DNA of 63,099 nt from an uncultured Verrucomicrobiota bacterium (lineage in GTDB: Bacteria; Verrucomicrobiota; Verrucomicrobiia; Opitutales; Opitutaceae). Location of the stretch: the NCBI GenBank assembly GCA_903876795.1, contig CAIRBK010000042.1:1-63099 (forward strand), read 5' to 3'. Both the position numbers and the translations under genes were made by a program. The notes under the pieces are model-generated. The model searched no databases. It was not told where the DNA came from and saw nothing but the letters and a program-made list of their open reading frames with translations. Below are positions 16,482 through 24,999 of this stretch, piece after piece (positions within the stretch are counted from its first letter, which is position 1; the number at the start of each line of letters is the position of its first letter).

Positions 16482-17438
16482 TTAGTCAGCTTCGGATTCA
16501 GCCGAGATCCGCACCTTGTTTTGATCAGACAGGGCGCGGATCTCGTCATAAAGACCCTTCGCACACTTCACATATACCAGGTTCTCATCCCTATATTGAG
16601 CCATTATTTTTCTGCTCAATTCTGGTTCTTGTTTATTTAAATTCAATAAAGCGGTTTTCACTTCTTGCTTCAAGGCCTCAGGCAAAGCTGCGCGAATTGC
16701 CAACGGTCCGTTGGGCAAGGGCTCCGATATCCAAAGCACGTTGATAGCGTCAGGCGCGATCTTACCTTTGCGCAATAAACTTTGTAATGTAGTATTGCTC
16801 ACCCCGGCCAAATCAGCTTTTCCCAGCGCCACGTTTAGCACCGCCACGGTGTGGCTGAGTGTATAATCCGTACTCTTAAAGTCTCGCTCTGGTCGCAGGC
16901 CCAAGGTGGCCAGCTTGGCTCGTGGCACAAGATGCCCCGAGTTTGATGCCGGGTCGGTGTAGTTGAATTGTATGCGAGCTGCCTGCGCGGGTACATCTTT
17001 CAGGTTAAGGAATCCCGTGTGCTTTCCAGAAATGAAAGCGCTCTGATACATTCGAGGGCCTTTGGCTTCCTGTCCCGGCACCACGATCGCCTCAGCCGCG
17101 CCACGTTTCTCCGCCAAAACATATGCAAATGGACCGAGACCGATAAGATCAATTTTACCACTGGCCAACGCCTCGATGGCCGGCCCATAGCTCTCGGTCC
17201 GCACCAGCTCCACCTTAATTCCGAGAACTCGGCTAAGATAACCGCCCAATAAACGCGTGGCGCCCTCGCGATCCACCGTGGTCTCCTCGGTTGGCGTATA
17301 CCCGATGCGCAGGATTGCGGGTCGCGCCGACGAATCGTCATTCTCTGGAGGAGCGGTCCGTCGCTCACAGCCGGCATACAAAAGACACATCAGGGCCAAT
17401 ACCGTTGTGGTAAAACCCCGCGTTGTTTCCCTGATCAT
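16482..17438 (-). CDS. phnD: Phosphonate-type ABC binding lipoprotein, copy 4
   Basis: About 318 residues from the ATG at 17438; that ATG overlaps the stop of the upstream methyltransferase (ATGA), which supports this start over 17483. Lipobox YAGC, Cys24. The mature part has the PhnD pattern: RIGYTPTEETTVDREGATRL, EALASGKIDLIGLGPFAYV, DPASNSGHLVPRAKLATLG. It is the last gene of the six-gene phnM2 operon and has no permease beside it, so it probably feeds the phnCEE transporter of the facing operon. Its base composition is lower in GC than its neighbours. Confidence 0.88.
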   Translation of the reverse strand: MIRETTRGFTTTVLALMCLLYAGCERRTAPPENDDSSARPAILRIGYTPTEETTVDREGATRLLGGYLSRVLGIKVELVRTESYGPAIEALASGKIDLIGLGPFAYVLAEKRGAAEAIVVPGQEAKGPRMYQSAFISGKHTGFLNLKDVPAQAARIQFNYTDPASNSGHLVPRAKLATLGLRPERDFKSTDYTLSHTVAVLNVALGKADLAGVSNTTLQSLLRKGKIAPDAINVLWISEPLPNGPLAIRAALPEALKQEVKTALLNLNKQEPELSRKIMAQYRDENLVYVKCAKGLYDEIRALSDQNKVRISAESEAD

Positions 17439-18088
17439 TTCACGCGTCCTTCGATTAACCAGTAATATCCAAGCTGGGTCCATTTCAGCCCCGCCGCTAG
17501 ATCTGCCAAAACCGCCCTAACCTCGGCCTCGTCGGGAAAGTTTTTTAACACTTCGTGTCTTTCACCGTTGGTCAACTGGCGGAGCTGGAAGGTGTTGCCC
17601 TCAGCATCGGTCCGACAAAGCGGGGTGCTGCTGCCGGGCACATAACTGTTGTCCAAGAAGATAAAGGATGCACCGGGATGCAAACGGGCGAAAAAAGCAT
17701 TTAAAAATGCCCTCAACTCCGCGCGTCTGACGTGCGACCACCAAAAGGCCGCGAACCCGGCCGTGACCGGAAAGGGCGCAGGCGGCGGAGCAAAGGCGTC
17801 CGCGTTGGCAAAAACCACTTTTGTACTCCCCTCCAGCCGAGCGCGGGCCAAAATCAATACTTCGTCATTATGGTCCGTGGCAAAAACGCCCGAGCACTGA
17901 GGTTCTATGACCTCCGTCCAGAATCCCGTGCCGCAGGCGACTTCATAGACGGCTTTGCTGCTGAACGCCCCGGCCAGCGCAGTGCGGAGCGTCGCCAAGT
18001 CAGCCTGCCGTTCCGGTTTTTCATAGATACGATCATATTCGCGGGCGCGGCGGGCATAGTAATCGAGCATTTCGGGATCGGCGGGCAT
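17435..18088 (-). CDS. SAM-dependent methyltransferase in the phnM2 operon
   Basis: A 217-residue class I methyltransferase. The SAM-binding motif I is YEVACGTGFWTEVI, motif II starts at ATDHNDEVLILARARL, and motif III corresponds to HPGASFIFLDNSY. It lies 6 bases after the HAD gene and overlaps phnD4 by four bases, so it belongs to a phosphonate operon. The substrate is not known. A role in modifying an intermediate or dealing with a side product is possible but not shown. Confidence 0.82.
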   Translation of the reverse strand: MPADPEMLDYYARRAREYDRIYEKPERQADLATLRTALAGAFSSKAVYEVACGTGFWTEVIEPQCSGVFATDHNDEVLILARARLEGSTKVVFANADAFAPPPAPFPVTAGFAAFWWSHVRRAELRAFLNAFFARLHPGASFIFLDNSYVPGSSTPLCRTDAEGNTFQLRQLTNGERHEVLKNFPDEAEVRAVLADLAAGLKWTQLGYYWLIEGRVK

Positions 18089-18094
18089 AAAACA

Positions 18095-18784
18095 TCAGGA
18101 GGCTTCGCGCATCGCCTCGACCAGGTCCAGCATTTCCGGCAGTTCCCGGAACCGGCAGGCCCGGAATGCGGCGAAGTCGGGCTGGCTGAACTGGGCTTCG
18201 CCTATCCACAAACTCGCTATCCCCGCTTCGCGAGCGGCCTCAAACCCGGAACGTCGGCTCGCCCCGACATACAGCGTATCCGCACGGGTAACCCCCAGGC
18301 AGCCGATGGCTTGTTCCAACAGCTCGCGATCCAGCGTGGCGCGACCGTGCGGCTCGGTGATAAGCACCGTTTCCAAAAACTCGATCAAACGCGCCGATTC
18401 CAGCCGGGCGGCTTGCTCACGCACGGTGCCCTCCGCCACGATGCCGAGCCGATAGCCCAGGCGGTTGAGCCGCCCCAGTGTGGCTCGTGCCTCGGGCCGC
18501 GCTTGCGGCCCCCTTGGAAAGGCATGTTTGTATTCCTGAGCGAGAAAACGCGCGGCGGCCGAGGGCAACCCAAACTCCCGTACAAACTCTCCGTAAACCA
18601 ACTCCGGGTCCTTCGGGTTCTCCGTGTATAAACCATACAGTCGCGACGCGAGTCGCGCTTCGTCGTCGCAGTTCGAGGCCACCGCATCGCTCCAGCGTGC
18701 GGCCTGCTCCTTAAAAAAAGCCTCCGCACCGTTGTTTGGCAAAAACAAGGTCCCTTCCGGCTCGATTAACAAAGCCCGAATCAT
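18095..18784 (-). CDS. HAD-fold protein without catalytic aspartates
   Basis: A 229-residue HAD-superfamily protein whose fold is clear but whose catalytic motifs are lost. Motif I is IEPEGTL, where DxDGT is expected, so the nucleophile Asp and the general acid Asp are both Glu. The motif III Lys is replaced in [10 protein letters not shown], and the motif IV acids are gone in [17 protein letters not shown]. The HAD at 27605 in this window keeps all of them (FDLDRT, KKPASE, VGDNLAADVEG) and aligns over the full length. It overlaps the hexapeptide gene by 4 bases. A binding or regulatory role is more likely than phosphatase activity. Confidence 0.85.
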   Translation of the reverse strand: MIRALLIEPEGTLFLPNNGAEAFFKEQAARWSDAVASNCDDEARLASRLYGLYTENPKDPELVYGEFVREFGLPSAAARFLAQEYKHAFPRGPQARPEARATLGRLNRLGYRLGIVAEGTVREQAARLESARLIEFLETVLITEPHGRATLDRELLEQAIGCLGVTRADTLYVGASRRSGFEAAREAGIASLWIGEAQFSQPDFAAFRACRFRELPEMLDLVEAMREAS

Positions 18785-19470
18785 GGATTGGGCGCCAAGC
18801 TGGCGGGGATCGGCGTCGTCCCGTATTTCTTCAAAAACGCATCCATATCGAGCAGATCTTTAAAGCGCTCGACCAAGGAGGCCCGGTCCCATTCCCACCA
18901 TGCGATGGCCAGCAATTGCTCGATGACCTCGGGCGGGAACCGATACTTGACCACCCGGGCCGGCACGCCTACCGCAATCGCATACGGCGGAATATCTTTG
19001 GTAACCACCGCACCCGAGCCGATCACCGCCCCCGTGCCGATTTTTTTGCCCGCGATCACTGTTACGCCATGGCCTATCCAGACATCGTGCCCGATGATAC
19101 ACCGGTGATCCCGGCGCCATTGGAAAAACTCGGCGTCCTCCGCCACATCGAAACCATATTGGATGCGCCGATAGGTCGAATGATGCTGCGTCACGCGCCA
19201 GGTCGGGTGGTTGCCCGGATTGATCCGCGTTTGCGCCGCGATGGACGCAAACCTCCCCACATCGGTCCACACCATGCTCACGTGACCGGCCAGATAGCTA
19301 TAATCACCCAGGGTGGATTCCGCGACCGAACAATGCGGGCCGATGTCGGTCCACCCGCCCAACTCGCTTTTGCGCACCGTGGCGGTGGCATGGATCGAGG
19401 GCGTCTCGCTCAATTGCTTGGGCGCGTGGGCGGTTTTAGGCTCGGGAAAGGCTTCGATGTGATGCAGCAT
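18781..19470 (-). CDS. Phosphonate-associated hexapeptide-repeat transferase
   Basis: A 229-residue left-handed beta-helix acyltransferase. The imperfect hexapeptide repeats run from about residue 25 to 180, with [20 protein letters not shown] and [22 protein letters not shown] closing the helix. Together with WWEWD near the C-terminus these are typical of the transferase family found in phn operons, sometimes thought to take the role of the aminophosphonate N-acetyltransferase PhnO. It lies 15 bases after the 2H phosphoesterase gene. Acceptor and donor are not readable. Confidence 0.88.
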   Translation of the reverse strand: MLHHIEAFPEPKTAHAPKQLSETPSIHATATVRKSELGGWTDIGPHCSVAESTLGDYSYLAGHVSMVWTDVGRFASIAAQTRINPGNHPTWRVTQHHSTYRRIQYGFDVAEDAEFFQWRRDHRCIIGHDVWIGHGVTVIAGKKIGTGAVIGSGAVVTKDIPPYAIAVGVPARVVKYRFPPEVIEQLLAIAWWEWDRASLVERFKDLLDMDAFLKKYGTTPIPASLAPNP

Positions 19471-19485
19471 AAAAAAACGTCCGGC

Positions 19486-20280
19486 CTAGAACCGGTAGGT
19501 CGGCAGCTGGGGCAGCGGCCGGAACTCGGCCAGATGATCGTAGGCCCGCAACTCGGCCACGGGCATGGAAAACAACAGGTTTTGCTCAGCCAGACCGCGA
19601 TTCAAGTCGCTCACCACACCAACCAACCGCACCCGTTCGGCTTCGTCCATATTCGCCTCTATATAACCCAGCGTGATATGCCCGATAAACGGCCGGGTGC
19701 GTTTGATGCCCAGAGCGGCGATGTCGGGATGTCCATAAAAAAGATCCCTCAACGCGAGCACGCGATCAAACGCCGCTTTTTCATGAAACACACCAAGCAC
19801 GCCGAGCGCGGTGCCAAATAAACTGATGCCCACCATGCGCATGACCGGCACCTCGCCGGCGTCCGCGGCCAACGAACCCAAAATCGTGGCCACGCGCTCG
19901 GGATATACATCGGCAATCCCGGCCCGCACCACCTGACGGTGATAATTTTCGTCCGAAAGGGTGTTGGCCAAGGTCTGGTGAAAACTGGCCGGCGGCAGGG
20001 GGTAAAACGCATCCCGATTATCAAAACCGGCCATGAGCGCCTGCTGCACCTCGCTCAAGGTTCTGGCCGTGGCGTCGTTGTCGGGCGTACTGTTTAACAC
20101 CGCGAGCACGGCATGGCCCTGATACGGCGTCGGCACCCAAGCGTTGCCTTCGCGGCGAAACTTTCCAGCCGGACCCAGTTTCTGCGCGCGAGCGATCAGG
20201 CCGCGGGGCGAAACCTCGTGCCATTGGCGCTGCTGATAATCGTCAAAGGGGAGCTCAAGCGGGATCTCGGGAGTTTTCAT
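19486..20280 (-). CDS. 2H phosphoesterase (DUF1045-like) of the phosphonate operon
   Basis: A 264-residue protein with two H-x-T-h motifs, FHQTLAN and GHITLGY, the mark of 2H phosphoesterases that open cyclic nucleotide or ribose phosphates. Its place directly after phnM2 matches the DUF1045 family, annotated as phosphonate-metabolism protein in other genomes. C-P lyase yields 5-phosphoribosyl 1,2-cyclic phosphate, which PhnP opens in E. coli. No PhnP-type metallo-beta-lactamase gene is present in the window, so this enzyme is a natural candidate for that step. This is inference from motif and context. Confidence 0.82.
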   Translation of the reverse strand: MKTPEIPLELPFDDYQQRQWHEVSPRGLIARAQKLGPAGKFRREGNAWVPTPYQGHAVLAVLNSTPDNDATARTLSEVQQALMAGFDNRDAFYPLPPASFHQTLANTLSDENYHRQVVRAGIADVYPERVATILGSLAADAGEVPVMRMVGISLFGTALGVLGVFHEKAAFDRVLALRDLFYGHPDIAALGIKRTRPFIGHITLGYIEANMDEAERVRLVGVVSDLNRGLAEQNLLFSMPVAELRAYDHLAEFRPLPQLPTYRF

Positions 20281-20308
20281 ACGATGTTACAACCCGAATA
20301 ATGGAATG

Positions 20309-21520
20309 CTAGGAAGCACCGACTTGTAACTGCGCCACCCGGTCGCGGCCTGCCATATGCACGCGTTCGCCGCGCACAAAGGTCTGAGCCACCACCGGCG
20401 ACTCGCCCCGCAGCTGGACCACGATCAAATCCGCCTCCTTGCCTACTTCAATACTCCCGGTGTCTTGAGCGACTCCTGCGGCGCGGGCGGGCACCAGCGT
20501 GGCGGCGTTCACCGCTTCGTGCAATGGCAACACCCCTTCCCGCGCCAACTTGAACACCGCGTGAATCATGGCCGGCGGGTAATAATCCGAACACAATGCG
20601 TTTACCGCTCCCGCGCGCATCGCTTCCGCCACGTTGAGATTGCCGGTAAGCGAGCCACCGCGAAATACGTTGCTCGCGCCGCCAAAGACTTCGAGCCCGA
20701 GCTCGCGAGCGGTCTCGGCGGATGCCATGTTGATGGGAAATTCGCATATAGTGACCCCCAAGTCATGCATCTGCCGCACTTTTTCCGGGGTGTCGTCATC
20801 ATGCGATGCAATGGGCACCCCGAAGCCCAGGGCCAGATCGGCCACGGACTTCATCTGCTCCAAGGTAAGGCGGGGACGCGCCTGCTTTTCCGACAAAATA
20901 CGCAAGGCCTGCGCCTCGTCGATACCCAGTTTGGACTGACGCTGTATAAACAATTCCCGGGTATATTGGCCCTGCCCGGGGGTATGATCCATGAAAGACA
21001 ATAAATCCACCACCCCATCCTCCAAAAGACCCCGCACCAATCCCAACGCGCCCGGGCCCATGCCCACCACTTCATAACGGGCGTGGATGCGCGTCTTGGC
21101 CAGGGTGTGCCCCGCCGCCATCGCGCAAACTCCATCGACCACTTGTCTGCGCGAGTAGCGCGAACGATTGTTTAACTCCGATTCCTCGTACCCGAAGTGC
21201 AGGGAGTGATAGACCGTCGTGATCCCGCAGGCCACCAGTTTACGGTCGAGTTCCTGCACCGCCACATCGATCGGGAAATCCGCCGAGGGACGCGGAGTGA
21301 TTTCTTTCTCCAACGTATCCGTATGCAGGTCGATCAAGCCCGGCATCACGTAAGCGCCCCGCAAATCGAGCGTTTCATAATCACCGCTAAACAGTCCGCT
21401 CAACTCGGCCGCCTCACCCACCCCGACGATTCTCCCGGCGCTTATCGCGACGGCCGCATTGGCCATGATGCCTGCGGGCGTTATTACGGTGGCTTGAGTC
21501 AGAAGGCGGTCAGGCGACAT
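20309..21520 (-). CDS. phnM: RPnTP hydrolase PhnM (canonical copy)
   Basis: A 403-residue PhnM with all usual motifs: IDLHTDTLEKEITPRP, the active-site segment LSFMDHTPGQGQY, PIASHDDDTPEKV, VFGGASNVFRGGSLTGN and LCSDYYPPAM. PhnM converts alpha-D-ribose 1-phosphonate 5-triphosphate to the 5-phosphate with release of pyrophosphate; it is a metal-dependent amidohydrolase. It leads a six-gene minus-strand operon and has a Pho-box-like triple repeat upstream. The intact motif contrasts with the altered copy at 15286. Confidence 0.94.
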   Translation of the reverse strand: MSPDRLLTQATVITPAGIMANAAVAISAGRIVGVGEAAELSGLFSGDYETLDLRGAYVMPGLIDLHTDTLEKEITPRPSADFPIDVAVQELDRKLVACGITTVYHSLHFGYEESELNNRSRYSRRQVVDGVCAMAAGHTLAKTRIHARYEVVGMGPGALGLVRGLLEDGVVDLLSFMDHTPGQGQYTRELFIQRQSKLGIDEAQALRILSEKQARPRLTLEQMKSVADLALGFGVPIASHDDDTPEKVRQMHDLGVTICEFPINMASAETARELGLEVFGGASNVFRGGSLTGNLNVAEAMRAGAVNALCSDYYPPAMIHAVFKLAREGVLPLHEAVNAATLVPARAAGVAQDTGSIEVGKEADLIVVQLRGESPVVAQTFVRGERVHMAGRDRVAQLQVGAS

Positions 21521-21554
21521 ACGTTATAATAGGGATGTATGGAAACGCTAAGCC

Positions 21555-21587
21555 CGCGGGTTTAAGATTGGATTAAGAACGCATTAA
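21555..21587 (-). promoter_or_regulatory. Pho-box-like triple direct repeat before phnM2
   Basis: Read on the minus strand, three 11-bp units follow each other: TTAAT-N6, TTAAT-N6, TTAAA-N6. The last unit begins 45 bases before the phnM2 ATG. A TATAAC sequence lies right before the start codon. The orientation suggests control of the phnM2 operon rather than of the divergent EEP gene. Confidence 0.7.
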
Positions 21588-21651
21588 AAGACGGTGGCGT
21601 TGCCGCCTTGGGCTCGCGTACCTGCGCTTTGCCCGCTTTCCCGTTCTTGTA

Positions 21652-22443
21652 ATGACGACGACCCGGTCCCTGCGCATACTCACGCTAAACACCTGGAAAA
21701 ACGACGGTGATTATCCCGCGCGGATCATCGCCATGTCCGCAGGCTTACGCGAGCTCGACCCGGACGTGGTGCTACTCCAGGAGGTTTTTCACGTGTCCGA
21801 ACCGGCAGCCGAGGCCGACACCGCCCGCGCCCTCGCGGAGGCGCTCGGTTTGACCACGGTTTACGCTCCCGCCCGCGCCAAACCGCGCCTCTGGCGCGAC
21901 CGCTCCCTCCCCAGCGAATCCGGGCTCGCGGTGCTCGTGCGCGGCGAGATCCTCGCGCACCACACGCTTCAACTCCCTTCCACCCCTGCGGGCGGGGAGC
22001 GCATCGCCCTGTTGGCTAGCGCCGTCGTTCGTGGCTGCACCGTCACCGCCGCCTGCGTGCACCTCTCTCACCTGCGCGGCGACGATGCCGGCCGCCGCGC
22101 CCAGCTCGATCAGGCGCTAGCGGACCCCGTTTGGTTTTCTCCGGCGGATCTGCGTGTGCTCGGAGGTGATTTTAACGCGACCCGCGAATCGGCGGTCTGC
22201 AGCCATTTAAACAACCACCCGACTCTCGACCTCGCCGAAGCCTTCGCCTCGCTCGCCAGCCCGCCGCCCACCCACCCGCTCCCTCCGGTTCCCGGACGCG
22301 GGCGCGCCATCGACCTGCTCTACTCGCTGAAACCGCGCCAGTTCGGAACCGCGCCTGCCCCGATACGCGTCGGCATCGGCCTGGATTCACCCGTCGGAAA
22401 CGTCTGGCCCAGCGACCACGCCGCCGTCTGGGCGGATTATTAA
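21652..22443 (+). CDS. EEP-family phosphodiesterase
   Basis: A 263-residue endonuclease/exonuclease/phosphatase-fold protein. Catalytic motifs are complete: LTLNTWKNDG (metal-site Asn), VVLLQEVF (Glu), GGDFNAT, and the C-terminal SDHAAVW. No signal peptide is seen, so it acts in the cytoplasm. It is divergent from phnM2 and starts a three-gene set with a PdxK-like kinase (10-base gap) and phnN. The context suggests a phosphodiester substrate linked to the ribose phosphates of the C-P lyase pathway, a second candidate for the PhnP step; a nuclease or unrelated function cannot be excluded. Confidence 0.82.
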   Translation: MTTTRSLRILTLNTWKNDGDYPARIIAMSAGLRELDPDVVLLQEVFHVSEPAAEADTARALAEALGLTTVYAPARAKPRLWRDRSLPSESGLAVLVRGEILAHHTLQLPSTPAGGERIALLASAVVRGCTVTAACVHLSHLRGDDAGRRAQLDQALADPVWFSPADLRVLGGDFNATRESAVCSHLNNHPTLDLAEAFASLASPPPTHPLPPVPGRGRAIDLLYSLKPRQFGTAPAPIRVGIGLDSPVGNVWPSDHAAVWADY

Positions 22444-22452
22444 ACCAAGTTT

Positions 22453-23208
22453 ATGCAAGCGCCCAAAATCCTCTGCGTTAACAGTTTTACCGTTCACGGT
22501 GTGGTTGGCCTTAAACCCTTCATAAACGCCCTCGGTGCCCATTGCCTGCCTGTGCCCAGCCTGCTGCTCACCGGCCCGGGCAACATGCCGGGAGTGCGCC
22601 GCGTCGAATCCGATTTCACCACCTTGCTGGAGGGCACCCTTGCCGCCTGCGCCGCGCGCGCCGAGCGAGTCGTTCTCTTCTGCGGCTACCTCGCCCACGC
22701 CGGTCAAATCGACACCGTCCTGGCCGCCTGCGAGCGATACCAGGACCTTATCATCGAGCGCGTCATCGATCCGGTAAGCGGCGACGAGGGCAGGGCCTAC
22801 GTGGCGCCGGACTTGATCGCCGCCTGGCCGCGCTTGCTAGCCGTGGCGGACTGGGCTTTGCCCAACCGCACCGAGCTTTCCTTGTTGAGCGGCCAGACCG
22901 ACGAAGCAGCCTGGCACGAATGGCGCACGCGTTTCCCCGCGCTTTCTTTGCTGGTCACCAGTTGGGAAGAGACGGACACGCACATCACGACCCGCCTCTT
23001 CCACCGTGGAAATGAGCACCACTTCGAAGACGAACGCCTGCCCGGTCGCTACAGTGGCAGCGGCGATCTCTTTGCCGCCCGTTGGCTGCGCGCCCGGTAT
23101 TTGTCGGGCCTCGACCCCGCGCAAGCGGTCCGGTCCGCCACCGCCGAAGTGAGGGCGGCCATCCTGCACGCCCGCGACCGCGACACCCGTGACTTGGTCG
23201 CGATTTAA
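22453..23208 (+). CDS. PdxK/PfkB-like small-molecule kinase
   Basis: A 251-residue ribokinase-superfamily protein closest in pattern to pyridoxal kinases: short, without the sugar-kinase lid. The anion-hole/catalytic motif is YSGSGDLFAARWL, and the ATP-binding region has VDPVSGDEGRAYV (as RVIDPVSGD) and LPNRTELSLLSG. Placed between the EEP gene and phnN, it may phosphorylate a product of the ribose-phosphate branch, or may make pyridoxal phosphate for an unrelated need. The substrate is not settled by the sequence. Confidence 0.75.
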   Translation: MQAPKILCVNSFTVHGVVGLKPFINALGAHCLPVPSLLLTGPGNMPGVRRVESDFTTLLEGTLAACAARAERVVLFCGYLAHAGQIDTVLAACERYQDLIIERVIDPVSGDEGRAYVAPDLIAAWPRLLAVADWALPNRTELSLLSGQTDEAAWHEWRTRFPALSLLVTSWEETDTHITTRLFHRGNEHHFEDERLPGRYSGSGDLFAARWLRARYLSGLDPAQAVRSATAEVRAAILHARDRDTRDLVAI

Positions 23209-23253
23209 TCCGCCATTTATCAAACCCTAACGCGCCTCCGGCAGGCTTGCGCG

Positions 23254-23817
23254 ATGGGCACCTTATTTTACGTCGTGGGCGCTTCCGGCGCGGGCAAAGA
23301 CTCTCTCCTCGGCTACGCCAGGGAAAAACTCGCCGGGGCGGCACCCGTGCTTTTTGCCCACCGCTACATCACCCGCCCGGCCGACGCAGGCGGGGAACAC
23401 CACGTGGCCCTCACGCCCGCCGAGTTTGCCCTGCGAAAGTCACTCGGGCTCTTCGCCCTCGACTGGGAAAGCCACGGCCTGAGTTACGCGCTCGGCCTGG
23501 AAATCGACGCCTGGCTGGCCGCCGGGGCCAACGTCGTGATGAACGGCAGCCGCGGCCACCTTCCCGAAGCGTCGCGGCGTTACCCGACCAATCTGTGCGT
23601 GGTGTTGATCACCGTCGATCCCGCCATCCTGCGCACGCGCCTCGTGGCCCGGGGCCGTGAATCCGCCGCCGAGATCGACGAGCGCGTGGCGCGCTCAGCC
23701 GCCTTCACCGTCAAGCACCCGAACCTAAAAATCATCCGCAACGAAGGCCCGCTGGCGACGGCAGGCGAGGAGCTCGTCTCTTTGTTGGCGGGAATCGCAA
23801 ACAGCCCCCATCGGTAG
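23254..23817 (+). CDS. phnN: Ribose 1,5-bisphosphate phosphokinase PhnN
   Basis: A 187-residue guanylate-kinase-like P-loop protein of the PhnN family (E. coli 185). Walker A is GASGAGKDSL, with the KD that is typical of PhnN. Other family blocks are HRYITRPADAGGEHH, FALDWESHGLSYALG and VVMNGSRGHL. PhnN makes PRPP from ribose 1,5-bisphosphate and so returns the ribose of the C-P lyase pathway to nucleotide synthesis. It ends the EEP-kinase-phnN set and faces pyrF. Confidence 0.93.
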   Translation: MGTLFYVVGASGAGKDSLLGYAREKLAGAAPVLFAHRYITRPADAGGEHHVALTPAEFALRKSLGLFALDWESHGLSYALGLEIDAWLAAGANVVMNGSRGHLPEASRRYPTNLCVVLITVDPAILRTRLVARGRESAAEIDERVARSAAFTVKHPNLKIIRNEGPLATAGEELVSLLAGIANSPHR

Positions 23818-23859
23818 AGTCTGCTTGGGTCCGGGGATCATACGCGTCCCGCGTGTGCA

Positions 23860-23878
23860 GGTCGGCGTCCCGCCGACC
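23860..23878. repeat. Perfect inverted repeat between phnN and pyrF
   Basis: Eight-base arms GGTCGGCG and CGCCGACC with a three-base loop lie between the convergent phnN and pyrF genes. The hairpin would be very stable. No run of T follows on either strand, so it does not look like a standard intrinsic terminator; it may still halt transcription or be a remnant of a dispersed palindromic repeat. Confidence 0.6.
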
Positions 23879-23916
23879 AGTTCTGGAACGGGTGCCCGCT
23901 AAACAAGGACCAAGAT

Positions 23917-24762
23917 TCAGCAAAACAGCAGGCGTTTCGCTTTTTCCGCGAGACACCGGATAACGGTTTCTATTTCGGCCGGGCTGGATCCTTGGGCAAG
24001 GATGGCTCGGGAGACACTGGGCAATACCCTTGATCGCGCTGCCCCGAACCGGAACGCGACATCCTCCAGCCTCGCGCCTTGTGCGCCGATGCCGGGTGCC
24101 AGTAAGTAGGAATAGGGCAGGTCGGCGGCGACATCACCCGCGTCGGGCAGCGTAGCGCCGACCACGGCGCCGATGGGGCCATGCGTTTCGTCGGCAGGCC
24201 GCGAACCGTTTAACTTGGTGATTTCTCCGGCGATGTGTTGCGCCACCGTTTGTCCGTCGGCAAGGCGGGCGGATTGCAAGAGCGCGCCCTCGGGGTTTGA
24301 CGAGCGCACCACGACGAAAACGCCGCCCCCCTCAACAGTGGCGTAGTCGGTAAGCGGACGCAGTGCTCCAAATCCAAGATAAGCATGCACGGTGATCGCA
24401 TCGACTCGGATTGGACTGGAGGGAGAAAAATAGGCGTGGGCGTAGGCCTCGGCGGTGGCGTCGATGTCGCCCCGTTTGGCGTCGAGCAACACGAGCAGGC
24501 TACGAGCGCGAGCGGTAGCGATGATGGTTTCAAGCGCGCGCCCACCTTCGGCCCCGAAGCGTTCAAAGTAAGCGCTCTGCGGTTTGACGAGCGCGACGCA
24601 GCCCGAAGCGGAGGCGACGATGCGTTGGCCAAATTCAAGTGCACCCTCGGCTGAATCGGGCAGGCCGCAGGCCCGCAGTGATTCTCCCGAAGGATCGATC
24701 CCTACGCAAAGAGGACCGTGGGCCTGTATAGCAATTTTGAGGCGGTTTGAAAAGCTGGTCAT
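23917..24762 (-). CDS. pyrF: Orotidine 5'-phosphate decarboxylase (PyrF type 2)
   Basis: A 281-residue PyrF of the longer type 2 subfamily. It converts OMP to UMP in pyrimidine synthesis. The signature LLDAKRGDIDATAEAYA is complete and carries the catalytic Lys-Asp array. The N-terminal VGIDPSGE and the C-terminal phosphate-loop region LAPGIGAQGA also fit. It is convergent with phnN. The PRPP made by PhnN is used by PyrE (26464), so the neighbourhood joins phosphonate ribose salvage to pyrimidine synthesis, though this may be coincidence. Confidence 0.92.
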   Translation of the reverse strand: MTSFSNRLKIAIQAHGPLCVGIDPSGESLRACGLPDSAEGALEFGQRIVASASGCVALVKPQSAYFERFGAEGGRALETIIATARARSLLVLLDAKRGDIDATAEAYAHAYFSPSSPIRVDAITVHAYLGFGALRPLTDYATVEGGGVFVVVRSSNPEGALLQSARLADGQTVAQHIAGEITKLNGSRPADETHGPIGAVVGATLPDAGDVAADLPYSYLLAPGIGAQGARLEDVAFRFGAARSRVLPSVSRAILAQGSSPAEIETVIRCLAEKAKRLLFC

Positions 24763-24999
24763 GTGGTCGCGAAGAAGAGGGAAAAAGTCCGGACGTCTGA
24801 TGATTTATTCTATCGATTGCTAGCTTGTCAGTGCTGCGAGAGGGAGAGAATGAAAGACGCGGCGCGGGTCAACGACCCAGCCTACACGCCGGCGGATTGA
24901 GTCTCTGCGTCGAGCAAACTTGCAGCCGTGTTGTGATTTTTCGGTTACGACTTGAATTGCCGTTGCGGGCGGGAATTCGGCCCCCCTTTCGTAAGGCGA

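Noticed and set aside
24763-24999. Possible small gene between pyrF and the Tam-like gene
   Set aside because: Only short frames without start-site or coding character were seen; probably promoter DNA for both divergent genes.
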